Assembly (NCBI GenBank): GCA_002292945.1
Contig: DBCG01000137.1
Span: 1-15,616 of the forward strand
DNA from: Proteobacteria bacterium UBA964
Lineage (GTDB): Bacteria > Pseudomonadota > Gammaproteobacteria > Steroidobacterales > Steroidobacteraceae
Reading direction: 5' to 3'
DNA length: 15,616 nucleotides
In this document: positions 9,543 through 15,616 of the stretch, in pieces
How the letters are laid out: each line of letters starts with the position of its first letter
Numbering within the stretch: the stretch's first letter is position 1
The notes under the pieces: generated by a model
What the model saw: only the letters and a program-made list of their open reading frames with translations
The model's database searches: none
What the model was told of the DNA's origin: nothing
Made by a program: the position numbers and the translations under genes

Positions 9543-9728
9543 TCAGCCGCTCGGCGGCAGGATGACGATGCTGCCGAAGCTGATGTAGAGGGAGTAACCG
9601 CCCCAGCAGGCTTTGAACGAGAGACCCGTGCTCGCCGAGGCCGGCGCCGAGGCACCAACCAAAAGCGCTGCCGATGCGGCGAGGGCAGCAATGACATTGA
9701 CAGAGCGGGAGGTGCGACGGGTGATCAT
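9543..9728 (-). CDS. Small exported peptide precursor, family not recognised
   Basis: This 61-codon gene starts with ATG at 9728, with GAGGA 7 nt upstream. The product has a textbook Sec signal peptide: an Arg-rich start (MITRRTSR), a hydrophobic Ala/Leu core at about 11-26, and ASA near 30-32 as the likely cleavage site. The predicted mature peptide is about 29 residues, begins STGLSFKACWGGYSLYISF and ends in LPPSG. It is hydrophobic and aromatic, rich in Gly and Ser, with a single Cys. I do not recognise the family. It lies just downstream of the Ser/Thr kinase gene but has its own promoter-like motif (9787-9817), which it shares with the kinase and its small paralog, plus an inverted repeat in its leader. 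This suggests it belongs to the same regulon, perhaps as a signal or envelope peptide. Coding status is supported by the signal peptide, RBS and promoter, not by homology. Confidence 0.7.
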   Translation of the reverse strand: MITRRTSRSVNVIAALAASAALLVGASAPASASTGLSFKACWGGYSLYISFGSIVILPPSG

Positions 9729-9749
9729 GGGGTTGTCCTCGGTTACCGG

Positions 9750-9767
9750 TCGTGACGGGGGTCACGA
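9750..9767. promoter_or_regulatory. Inverted repeat in the leader of the exported-peptide gene
   Basis: TCGTGAC (9750-9756) and GTCACGA (9761-9767) form a perfect 7-bp inverted repeat around GGGG. It lies between the promoter-like motif (9787-9817) and the ATG at 9728, just after the expected transcription start. It may be a dyad operator or an mRNA leader hairpin. Nothing indicates which protein would bind. Confidence 0.5.
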
Positions 9768-9786
9768 ATTATTGGTTAGGTAACAT

Positions 9787-9817
9787 AAGGTACGAGGCAC
9801 ATCCACCGAACCGGACA
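9787..9817 (-). promoter_or_regulatory. Putative ECF sigma promoter of the exported-peptide gene (motif copy 1)
   Basis: Reading on the minus strand, TGTCCG (9812-9817) is followed after exactly 17 nt by CGTACCTT (9787-9794). The spacing is that of a -35/-10 pair. Two further copies precede the kinase gene and the 70-residue paralog gene. This copy and the one at 13085 also share GGTTnGGTGG directly after TGTCC. The start codon of the exported peptide lies about 58 nt downstream. Confidence 0.65.
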
Positions 9818-9842
9818 TCAGCGCGCGACAAAAACTGGAAAA

Positions 9843-12671
9843 TCAGAAAAACAAGGTTTTTGAAGGGTCTACCCAACGCTCGACGTCCGTCTTTGTTGCT
9901 GAAGCGCCACGCAGATGCGCCAAAAATACGCGGGATTCCTGCAATACAGCGTGATCAGGCGGAAATCCCTGCTCGAGCCCGGGGAGCGCCCGCTCCAAAA
10001 CAGCGGCCGCCGCCGCCCGCGCCTCTGGAGATCCACGCCCCGCCCGCCAGCGAGCCCAGGCCAAAGACAGGCGGATGAGCCCCGTACGGGGGTGCCCCTC
10101 ACCCCAGAATTGGCCCCCGCCCTGCACGGCGGACTCCAGCAGCGTGATCGCGCCCGCGTGATCGCCCATGCGACCGAGCGCGAGCCCGCGATGCAACAAA
10201 GGGAACACCGACCAGTCCGCATCCATGCCCGCCTGCAGGTCCGTCCAGGGCCGCTGCCCCAACTGCCTGAGAATCTCCTCGGGTGCTCGGGCCTGTTGCG
10301 CCCACTCGAGCTCGACCACCGCCAGCAGCAAGGCATCACCGCCCGTGCGCTCCGGCGGCAACAGGGCCGAGCCCCTGTCCAAGGTCGTTTCAGCGCGCCG
10401 CAGATCCCCGGTCGCCAACCACAGGCGCGCCTCGAGTGCGATGTCACGGATCTCGAGGGAACGGACCACCGACCCGACGGGCGCAGCGGACATCGGTGGG
10501 GCAGCCCCGAGGGTGCGTTCGCGGCTCGCCAACCACTCCAAGGCAGCACGCGGTCTGCCCAAGCGCCATTGATAGGCCAACCACAGATGCTGGGCCAATC
10601 GCGCGGACGGCGAGAATTCCCCGAACAACGCCGTCGCCTCGCCCATCTGTTCCTGCATCAAAGGCCAGCCTTCGCGGAACTCCCCCAGCGAGTACAGGTT
10701 GGTGACCAGTTCCTCGCGCCGATCGTATCTGTCGGTGCGGGGCAACACGGGCGAGTCCAACAACCGCGCTGCTTCCCGGGCATCGCGTAAGGCCGCGGCG
10801 CTGTCGCGGTCGATCGTGATGCGATTCATCCAACCCTCGCTCACGCTACGGCCGTAGAGGGAACGGACCTGCAGATCGACGTTCCCGGTCTGTCGGGCGG
10901 CACCGAGCGCGGTGGTGAAATGCCGTACGGCGTTCTCCCGCCAGCCCGAGCGCAAGGCGAACCAGCCGCGTTGCCATTCGTAGACCTCCCGCACGTTCAC
11001 CGGCATATCTTCGGGGGGTAGCAGGACTCGGACCTCATCGAGCAGCGGGCCCACCCTGGCCATGTCGTTGACCATCGCGAAGGAATAGCCTTGCTCCAGC
11101 ATCGCCTGTGCCAGGGTCTCAGGCTTCACGCCCGACTCGCGTAGCAGCGCCACGCGCCGCTCATGGGTCTCGATCACCCGCTCGAGATCGCCGAAGCGGT
11201 CCCATACCGAGGCGACCGAGTGCAGCACATCGGCCTGCAACAAGGGGTCGCCCTGCAAACGGTCCACCAACCGCTCCTCATTGCTCTCGAGCAGTTGGCG
11301 CGCGGTCATCTCGCGCCCACCGTGCAGGGCCGGATTGGCGTCACTGAAGACGCCCATCAACAGGTCGCGCGTGGCGTTGGCACGGCGCGTCTCCTCATGT
11401 GCCTGTCGCGCCTGCCATATGGCGATCAAGCCGGCGACCATCACCGCTGCGACCGCCAGACTGACACCGCCCACCGTCCAGGCGTTGCGGACCACGAATT
11501 TTCTCAGGCTGGTCCAGGCGGACGGCGGACGGGCTTGGACGGGCCGTCCGGTCAGCCAGCGTCGCAGATCATCACGCAACGCCGACGCAGTGGCGTATCG
11601 CTCACGCGGGTCGAGCGCCATCGCCCGCAACAGCACGGCCTCGAGGTCGCCCTGCAACACACGGGCGAGGCGCCGTGGTGTGGTCGAGCGGGCGAGCGCG
11701 ATGCCGTCGGTCAGCGCTGCCCGACTGGCCGACCGCACCTCGCCATCGGTGATCACCCGCTCGTACTCCGCAGCCGACGACCGCTTGACCGCGTAGGGCG
11801 ACGACCCGGTGAGCGATTCGTAAAGGACGACCGCCAGCGAGTAGATGTCCGAGCCCACGCCCAAGCGTTTGCCGGAGATCTGCTCCGGGCTGGCATAACG
11901 CGGCGTCAGCGCGCGCCCTGCCGTGCGGATCGAGGGATCGTCGCCATCGGCGGCTGCGTCGTCCATCAGCGAGGAGACACCGAAATCGAGCAGTTTCGGC
12001 TCTCCCCGGGCGTTGACGAGGATGTTGGCGGGCTTGAGGTCACGATGCACGACCAGCGCCGCGTGGGCGTGTTGCACCGCCTCGAGGATCTTCATGAACA
12101 AGGTCACCCGCGCACGGACATCGAGCCGCTGTTCGTCGCAGAAACGCTCGAGGTTCGTCCCCTCGACATGCTCGATGGCGAGGAACGGCCGCCCTCGCTG
12201 ATCGACACCCGCGTCGTAGAGCCGTGCGATGTATGGGTGGTCGAGGCCACCGAGGATGTCGCGTTCGCGCTCCATGCGGGCGGCGAGCCCTTCCACCCAG
12301 CTGAGCCGAGGCAGCTTCAGAGCGAGTTTGCGCTTCAGTTGGCCATCGATGCGCTGCGCGAGCCAGACGGATCCTTGGCCGCCCCGACCGATCAGCTCGA
12401 TGACGCGATAAGGGCCGATCTCATCGCCCGACTTGAGTTCGCCCTCGGGAGGAGGTGGCGCGGACATCCTCGGCAGGGTGTCGAGGAAAGCCTCGGTCTC
12501 GATCCCGGCCTGCCGGGCGAGCAGATCGCGCAATGTCGCCTTCAGGGACTGATGTTCGGCCGGCAACCCCTCAAGCCAAGCATCTCGACGCGATGGCTCA
12601 ACGCCGAGCGCCTCGTCGAGGAGCCGGTTGATGACTGCCCATTGCGCGGAGAGATCAGAGAGCAGCTTCAA
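9843..12671 (-). CDS. Membrane Hanks-type Ser/Thr protein kinase with C-terminal TPR-like region
   Basis: This 942-aa transmembrane kinase is of the type encoded next to ECF43-class sigma factors. An N-terminal helical domain (1-69) precedes the kinase domain (about 87-372). The kinase has the Gly-rich loop GRGGQGSVW (95-103), Lys119 (LALKLP), HRDLKPAN (209-216), DFG (229-231), SPEQ (261-264) and SDIYSLAVVLYESLTG (274-289), so every catalytic element is present. One membrane helix lies at about 399-419. The long C-terminal part (about 440-920) looks like degenerate TPR helices and would lie on the far side of the membrane, presumably as sensor. The start is TTG at 12671: its N-terminus then aligns from residue 1 without gaps with the small paralog upstream. 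A promoter-like motif sits about 80 nt upstream (12753-12782). The likely target is the ECF sigma factor two genes upstream; this is inferred from family precedent (PknT-EcfP of Vibrio parahaemolyticus). Confidence 0.93.
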   Translation of the reverse strand: MKLLSDLSAQWAVINRLLDEALGVEPSRRDAWLEGLPAEHQSLKATLRDLLARQAGIETEAFLDTLPRMSAPPPPEGELKSGDEIGPYRVIELIGRGGQGSVWLAQRIDGQLKRKLALKLPRLSWVEGLAARMERERDILGGLDHPYIARLYDAGVDQRGRPFLAIEHVEGTNLERFCDEQRLDVRARVTLFMKILEAVQHAHAALVVHRDLKPANILVNARGEPKLLDFGVSSLMDDAAADGDDPSIRTAGRALTPRYASPEQISGKRLGVGSDIYSLAVVLYESLTGSSPYAVKRSSAAEYERVITDGEVRSASRAALTDGIALARSTTPRRLARVLQGDLEAVLLRAMALDPRERYATASALRDDLRRWLTGRPVQARPPSAWTSLRKFVVRNAWTVGGVSLAVAAVMVAGLIAIWQARQAHEETRRANATRDLLMGVFSDANPALHGGREMTARQLLESNEERLVDRLQGDPLLQADVLHSVASVWDRFGDLERVIETHERRVALLRESGVKPETLAQAMLEQGYSFAMVNDMARVGPLLDEVRVLLPPEDMPVNVREVYEWQRGWFALRSGWRENAVRHFTTALGAARQTGNVDLQVRSLYGRSVSEGWMNRITIDRDSAAALRDAREAARLLDSPVLPRTDRYDRREELVTNLYSLGEFREGWPLMQEQMGEATALFGEFSPSARLAQHLWLAYQWRLGRPRAALEWLASRERTLGAAPPMSAAPVGSVVRSLEIRDIALEARLWLATGDLRRAETTLDRGSALLPPERTGGDALLLAVVELEWAQQARAPEEILRQLGQRPWTDLQAGMDADWSVFPLLHRGLALGRMGDHAGAITLLESAVQGGGQFWGEGHPRTGLIRLSLAWARWRAGRGSPEARAAAAAVLERALPGLEQGFPPDHAVLQESRVFLAHLRGASATKTDVERWVDPSKTLFF

Positions 12672-12752
12672 TGATCGCCACCCGATGCGGAGCGGTTGCG
12701 GCAGACACCAGCGGCGCCCGTCCGATGACGAGTATAGCGCCGCCCTACCTGG

Positions 12753-12782
12753 AGATACGATTTCCAGGGCTCATTCCGGACA
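12753..12782 (-). promoter_or_regulatory. Putative ECF sigma promoter of the kinase gene (motif copy 2)
   Basis: On the minus strand, TGTCCG (12777-12782) is followed after exactly 17 nt by CGTATCT (12753-12759). It lies in the 126-bp gap between the stop of the 70-residue gene and the TTG of the kinase gene. This copy shares the two core hexamers and spacing with the other two but not the GGTTnGGTGG extension. Confidence 0.65.
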
Positions 12783-12797
12783 TCGGGGCGCAGAGGA

Positions 12798-13010
12798 TCA
12801 GGCGACCTCGGGCAACCGCTCGAGGAACGCGCCGCTCTCGATGCCGCATTGGACCGACAACAGGTGTCGTAGCGTACCGCGCATCGCGACATGCTCATGA
12901 CCGAGGTCCTCCAGCCAACGCTCACGCGCGATGGGATCGAGATCGAGCACTTGATCGAGCAGGCCGTTGATGACGGGCCAATGCGGTGCAATACGGGGGA
13001 TCAGGGGCAT
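12798..13010 (-). CDS. Free-standing 70-residue copy of the kinase N-terminal domain
   Basis: This 70-aa protein aligns without a single gap to residues 1-69 of the kinase encoded just downstream, with about 32 identities by eye. Shared landmarks are Trp11, VIN (13-15), LLD (17-19), WLE (32-34), EH (39-40), TLR (46-48), GIE (56-58), AFL (61-63) and LP (66-67). It stops where the kinase's N-domain gives way to the linker, and no kinase-domain remnants follow in the 126-bp gap. The ATG at 13010 has GAGG 5 nt upstream; a GTG at 13064 is open but has no counterpart in the kinase. Codons are GC-rich at third positions, as in a maintained gene. It has its own promoter-like motif (13085-13115). It could be an adaptor, a competitor for whatever binds the kinase N-terminus, or a shortened duplicate on its way out. 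No function is assigned. Confidence 0.75.
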   Translation of the reverse strand: MPLIPRIAPHWPVINGLLDQVLDLDPIARERWLEDLGHEHVAMRGTLRHLLSVQCGIESGAFLERLPEVA

Positions 13011-13084
13011 AGCGACCTCTGTGAAATCTTTGTTGGTACTGATGGGTGTCGCGCGTTTGCGCACGAGAACACCTGCTTGTACTC

Positions 13085-13115
13085 AAGATACGCAACGGCA
13101 CCACCCAACCGGACA
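13085..13115 (-). promoter_or_regulatory. Putative ECF sigma promoter of the 70-residue gene (motif copy 3)
   Basis: On the minus strand, TGTCCG (13110-13115) is followed after exactly 17 nt by CGTATCTT (13085-13092). It lies in the 153-bp gap after the sigma factor's stop codon and about 75 nt before the ATG at 13010. It shares the GGTTnGGTGG extension with the copy before the exported-peptide gene. Confidence 0.65.
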
Positions 13116-13163
13116 CAGAACCAGCAAATAAAGCGTACGGATGAACACCGACGCCGGCGCGCG

Positions 13164-13721
13164 CTATTGCTCGCGCAGCGCTGCCGCAAGCAGCAGACGC
13201 GCTTTCTCCCAATCACGACGGATGGTGCGCTCGTTGACGCCGAGCGCCTCGGCGATCTCGGCCTCGCGCAGACCGCCGAAATACCGCATCTCCACGACCT
13301 TGGCGAGGCGCGCATCGAGCAGCGCGAGCTGCTCCAGCGCCTCGTGGACATCCATGATCTCGTCCTCGCCCGCAGGCAGGTTCTCGCGCACATCGGTACC
13401 GAGCGTGGTGTGGGCAGCGTCGCCGCCACGCCGCTCGGATTGGCGCGCACGGGCGAGGTCCACGATGATGGAGCGCATCACCTGCGCGCCATAGGCGAGG
13501 AAGTGCGCACGGTCGGTCGGCGTCAGACGGTCGGCCGCGGTGAACTTGAGGAAGCACTCGTGCACGAGCACGGTGGTGTTGAGCATGGTGCTGCGCTGAT
13601 GAGAAGCGAGACGCGCGTGGGCGATCCGTCGCAGGTCCGGATACAGGGCGTCGAACAGGCTGTCGAACGCCCCTCGATCGCCATCGCGAGCCCGGCCCAA
13701 CAATACGGTGATGTCGCCCAT
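13164..13721 (-). CDS. ECF-type RNA polymerase sigma factor, TIGR02999/ECF43-like
   Basis: This 185-aa protein has sigma region 2 (about 15-90) and region 4 (about 125-180) only, as in ECF sigma factors, and redirects RNA polymerase to a small regulon. The segments MLNTTVLVHECFLKF (46-60), RAHFLAYGAQVMRSIIVDLAR (71-91) and the helix-turn-helix LREAEIAEALGVNERTIRRDWEKA (151-174) are those of the TIGR02999 family. In region 2.2 the usual acidic stretch before LVxE is replaced by Asn48-Thr49-Thr50-Val51, a hallmark of ECF43 members that need threonine phosphorylation by a partner kinase. The ATG at 13721 matches the family's N-terminus but has no clear Shine-Dalgarno sequence. TATATC lies at -12 to -7 from the ATG, so a leaderless transcript is possible. 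No anti-sigma gene is adjacent; instead the downstream same-strand genes encode a kinase and a copy of its N-domain. Confidence 0.92.
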   Translation of the reverse strand: MGDITVLLGRARDGDRGAFDSLFDALYPDLRRIAHARLASHQRSTMLNTTVLVHECFLKFTAADRLTPTDRAHFLAYGAQVMRSIIVDLARARQSERRGGDAAHTTLGTDVRENLPAGEDEIMDVHEALEQLALLDARLAKVVEMRYFGGLREAEIAEALGVNERTIRRDWEKARLLLAAALREQ

Positions 13722-13801
13722 GACTTTGATATAAGCAGGAAATCCGGTGCGATGGTAGTGCCTATCCGCCATACTGCCGATGGATATCATCCGATGCGGA
13801 T

Positions 13802-13806
13802 GGAGG
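13802..13806 (+). promoter_or_regulatory. Ribosome binding site fixing the glpD start
   Basis: GGAGG lies 5 nt before the ATG at 13812. It selects that codon among several in-frame ATG codons nearby and rules out the long open frame reaching back to 12891, which is antisense to the sigma factor. Confidence 0.75.
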
Positions 13807-13811
13807 AATCG

Positions 13812-15371
13812 ATGAAGCGGTGCGGCCACCTCATGGGTCTGCTTCGGCATGACACAGACCCGACGTTGCCTGCCGACTGCGACCTGCTGGTCGTGGGCGG
13901 CGGAGTCAACGGGGCCGGCATCGCACGCGACGCCGCCGGACGCGGCCTGAAAGTCGTCCTCGTCGAGCAACACGATCTCGCGTCCCACACCTCGTCGTCG
14001 AGCACCAAGCTCATCCATGGCGGGCTCAGATACCTCGAGTTCATGCAGTTCGGGTTGGTGCGCAAGGCGCTCGCCGAACGCGAGGTGCTGCTCGGCATCG
14101 CGCCGCACATCATGTGGCCGCTACGCTTCGTGATGCCGCACGACTCGTCGCTGCGACCGGCGTGGATGATCCGTGCCGGGCTCTTCCTCTACGATCACCT
14201 CGCGCCACGGCGCCAGCTCGCCGGCTCGAAAGGCATCGACCTGCGCCGTCACCCGGCAGGCGCGGCCCTGCGCGCAGGCTTCGTCCGCGGCTTCGAGTAT
14301 GCGGACGGCTGGGTGGACGATGCACGGCTCGTGGTGCTCAATGCGCTCGATGCCGCAGAGCGCGGCGCCGTGATCGCGACCCGCACCCGCTGCGACACGC
14401 TGACCGCGACGCCGGACGGCCGATGGCGTGCGTCGCTGCAGCCGGCCGGGTCGACCGCCGTCTCCTTGATCGCCCGCGCGGTGGTCAATGCCGCCGGCCC
14501 TTGGGCCGCGCAACTGCATGACCTCGCGATGCCCGGTCCCGCGCGCCATGGTCTGCGCCTCGTGAAGGGCAGCCACATCGTCGTGCCGAAGCTTTTCGAC
14601 CATCCCTACGCCTACATCTTCCAGGCAAGCGATCGGCGCATCGTGTTCGCGATCCCCTACGAAGGGGAGTTCACGCTCATCGGCACCACGGATGTCGAGC
14701 ATCATGCCGACCCGGCCGCACCGCACATCGATGCCGGTGAGATCGAATATCTTTGCCGAGAGGCCACCCGCTATTTCCAACGGGCGGTGGCGCCTGCTGA
14801 TGTGGTGTGGACCTATTCGGGCGTGCGGCCCTTGCTCGAGGACGAGACCACCGATGCACGCGCGGTGTCCCGCGACTATGCGCTGGTCTTCGACCACGAT
14901 CCCGCGCCGATGCTGAGCGTCTTCGGCGGCAAGATCACCACCTACCGCGCGCTTGCCGAGGAAGCGATGACACGCCTCGAGCCGCTGCTGCCGACGCGCT
15001 CTGGCGCATGGACGGGCGGTGCACCGCTGCCCGGTGGAGATCTGGACGGGGACTTCGAGGCCTTCTTGGTCGCGCTGCAACGAGATTTTCCGTGGCTACC
15101 GGAGCGTTCGGCGCGGCGCATCGCCCGCGCCTATGGCAGCCGGGCGCGACGCTGGCTCGGCACCGCACGCTCACCCGCAGACCTCGGTCGCGAGATCGCA
15201 CCCGGTCTTCACGAGCGCGAGCTCGAGTATCTGCGTGCGTCCGAGTGGGCCTGTACCGCTGAAGATGTGCTTTGGAGACGCAGCAAGCTCGGTCTGCACC
15301 TGCCGCCCGACGCTGCGCAGGCGGTGGCAGACTGGTTCGCCTCCCGCACCAGGACGGAGACGCTCGCATGA
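13812..15371 (+). CDS. glpD: Aerobic glycerol-3-phosphate dehydrogenase (FAD-dependent)
   Basis: This 519-aa flavoprotein oxidises sn-glycerol 3-phosphate to dihydroxyacetone phosphate at the inner membrane and passes electrons to quinone. The FAD-binding Rossmann motif is VVGGGVNGAGIARDAAGRGL (27-46). Further family signatures are TKLIHGGLRYLE (65-76), LAEREVLLGIAPH (87-99), PAWMIRAGLFLYDHL (116-130), VNAAGPWA (225-232), KGSHIVVPK (252-260), GTTDVEH (291-297), YSGVRPLL (335-342) and GGKITTYR (362-369). Length is close to E. coli GlpD (501 aa), with an N-terminus about 18 residues longer. The C-terminal domain is complete. The stop overlaps the start of glpK (ATGA), so the two are translationally coupled. 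It is divergent from the ECF sigma gene, with 90 bp between the starts; I saw no convincing GlpR operator there. Confidence 0.97.
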   Translation: MKRCGHLMGLLRHDTDPTLPADCDLLVVGGGVNGAGIARDAAGRGLKVVLVEQHDLASHTSSSSTKLIHGGLRYLEFMQFGLVRKALAEREVLLGIAPHIMWPLRFVMPHDSSLRPAWMIRAGLFLYDHLAPRRQLAGSKGIDLRRHPAGAALRAGFVRGFEYADGWVDDARLVVLNALDAAERGAVIATRTRCDTLTATPDGRWRASLQPAGSTAVSLIARAVVNAAGPWAAQLHDLAMPGPARHGLRLVKGSHIVVPKLFDHPYAYIFQASDRRIVFAIPYEGEFTLIGTTDVEHHADPAAPHIDAGEIEYLCREATRYFQRAVAPADVVWTYSGVRPLLEDETTDARAVSRDYALVFDHDPAPMLSVFGGKITTYRALAEEAMTRLEPLLPTRSGAWTGGAPLPGGDLDGDFEAFLVALQRDFPWLPERSARRIARAYGSRARRWLGTARSPADLGREIAPGLHERELEYLRASEWACTAEDVLWRRSKLGLHLPPDAAQAVADWFASRTRTETLA

Positions 15372-15616
15372 GCCGCTACATCCTCGCCCTCGACCAAGGC
15401 ACCACGAGCTCCAGGTCCATGCTGTTCGACACGGACGGCCGTATCGTCGCCGTCGCGCAACGCGAGTTCACGCAGCATTTCCCTGCCCCCGGACACGTCG
15501 AGCACGATGCGCAGGAGATCTGGGACACGCAATCGGCGACCCTTGATGAGGTGATGAAGACCGCAGGTGTCACGCCGGGCGATATCGCCGCGGTCGGCAT
15601 CACCAACCAGCGCGAG
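15368..15616 (+). CDS. glpK: Glycerol kinase, N-terminal part, cut by the window edge
   Basis: The first 83 residues of glycerol kinase are visible before the window ends. The enzyme phosphorylates glycerol with ATP and so supplies the substrate of the GlpD encoded just upstream. The start MSRYILALDQGTTSSRS contains the FGGY-family phosphate-binding DQGTTSSR. QREFTQHFPAPGHVEHD, EIWDTQSATL and AAVGITNQRE match GlpK closely. The ATG at 15368 overlaps the glpD stop by 4 bp, a coupled dehydrogenase-kinase order. Nothing can be said about the C-terminal two thirds or about a downstream glpF. Confidence 0.97.
   Translation, partial: MSRYILALDQGTTSSRSMLFDTDGRIVAVAQREFTQHFPAPGHVEHDAQEIWDTQSATLDEVMKTAGVTPGDIAAVGITNQRE

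Noticed and set aside
9775..9842. Intrinsic terminator after the kinase gene
   Set aside because: There are T-rich runs just after the stop codon on the minus strand but no stable stem precedes them.
11163..12674. 503-codon open frame on the plus strand
   Set aside because: It is antisense to the kinase domain, whose catalytic motifs are unmistakable; its translation shows no domain of its own.
12672..12797. Kinase-domain remnants after the 70-residue gene, which would make it a truncated pseudogene
   Set aside because: Reading the gap in the relevant frames shows no Gly-rich loop or other kinase motif; it holds a promoter-like motif instead.
12891..13811. Long N-terminal extension of glpD
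   Set aside because: The frame is open, but this part runs antisense through the whole sigma factor gene, and a strong RBS before 13812 gives a GlpD of normal length.

Overview
The window is about 15.6 kb of high-GC, densely packed bacterial DNA. Its protein families point to a gammaproteobacterium of the Xanthomonadales, Nevskiales or Steroidobacter kind. The grounds are a gammaproteobacterial-type RpoD with an N-terminal extension, an RraA homologue, two secreted subtilases with GlyGly-CTERM-like tails, and a TIGR02999/ECF43-type sigma factor next to a Hanks-type kinase. No tRNA, rRNA, insertion sequence, CRISPR array or phage gene was seen. The placement is inference; no database search was possible.

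Layout. Positions 1-1947 (+) hold the primary sigma factor rpoD, entered from the left edge, followed by a hairpin shared with the convergent unit. Positions 2023-7647 (-) hold two related secreted S8 peptidases, 45 bp apart and probably one operon. The first-transcribed one carries one Ig-like repeat and the second carries five; both end in a nearly identical tail. Positions 7745-8338 (-) encode a MESH1-like small alarmone hydrolase, divergent from an RraA-family gene (8405-8884, +). A YdjA-like nitroreductase follows (8901-9458, -). Positions 9543-13721 (-) are the most interesting part: a 61-residue secreted peptide, a transmembrane Ser/Thr kinase with TPR-like repeats, a free-standing 70-residue copy of that kinase's N-terminal domain, and the ECF sigma factor. 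Positions 13812-15616 (+) are glpD and the start of glpK, overlapping by 4 bp.

How it fits together. In the ECF43-type sigma factor, the acidic stretch of region 2.2 is replaced by Asn-Thr-Thr-Val. This resembles sigma factors activated by threonine phosphorylation from a partner kinase. I found a motif, TGTCCG-N17-CGTAyCT, with identical 17-nt spacing in exactly three places. All three are intergenic and point at a gene of this cluster: the 70-residue protein, the kinase and the secreted peptide. None precedes the sigma gene. My reading is that this is the promoter the sigma factor recognises. The cluster would then be a self-contained phospho-sigma regulon with positive feedback on the kinase, a small protein mimicking the kinase N-domain as possible adaptor or decoy, and an exported peptide as output or signal. 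The motif and the paralogy are seen in the sequence; the circuit is inference.
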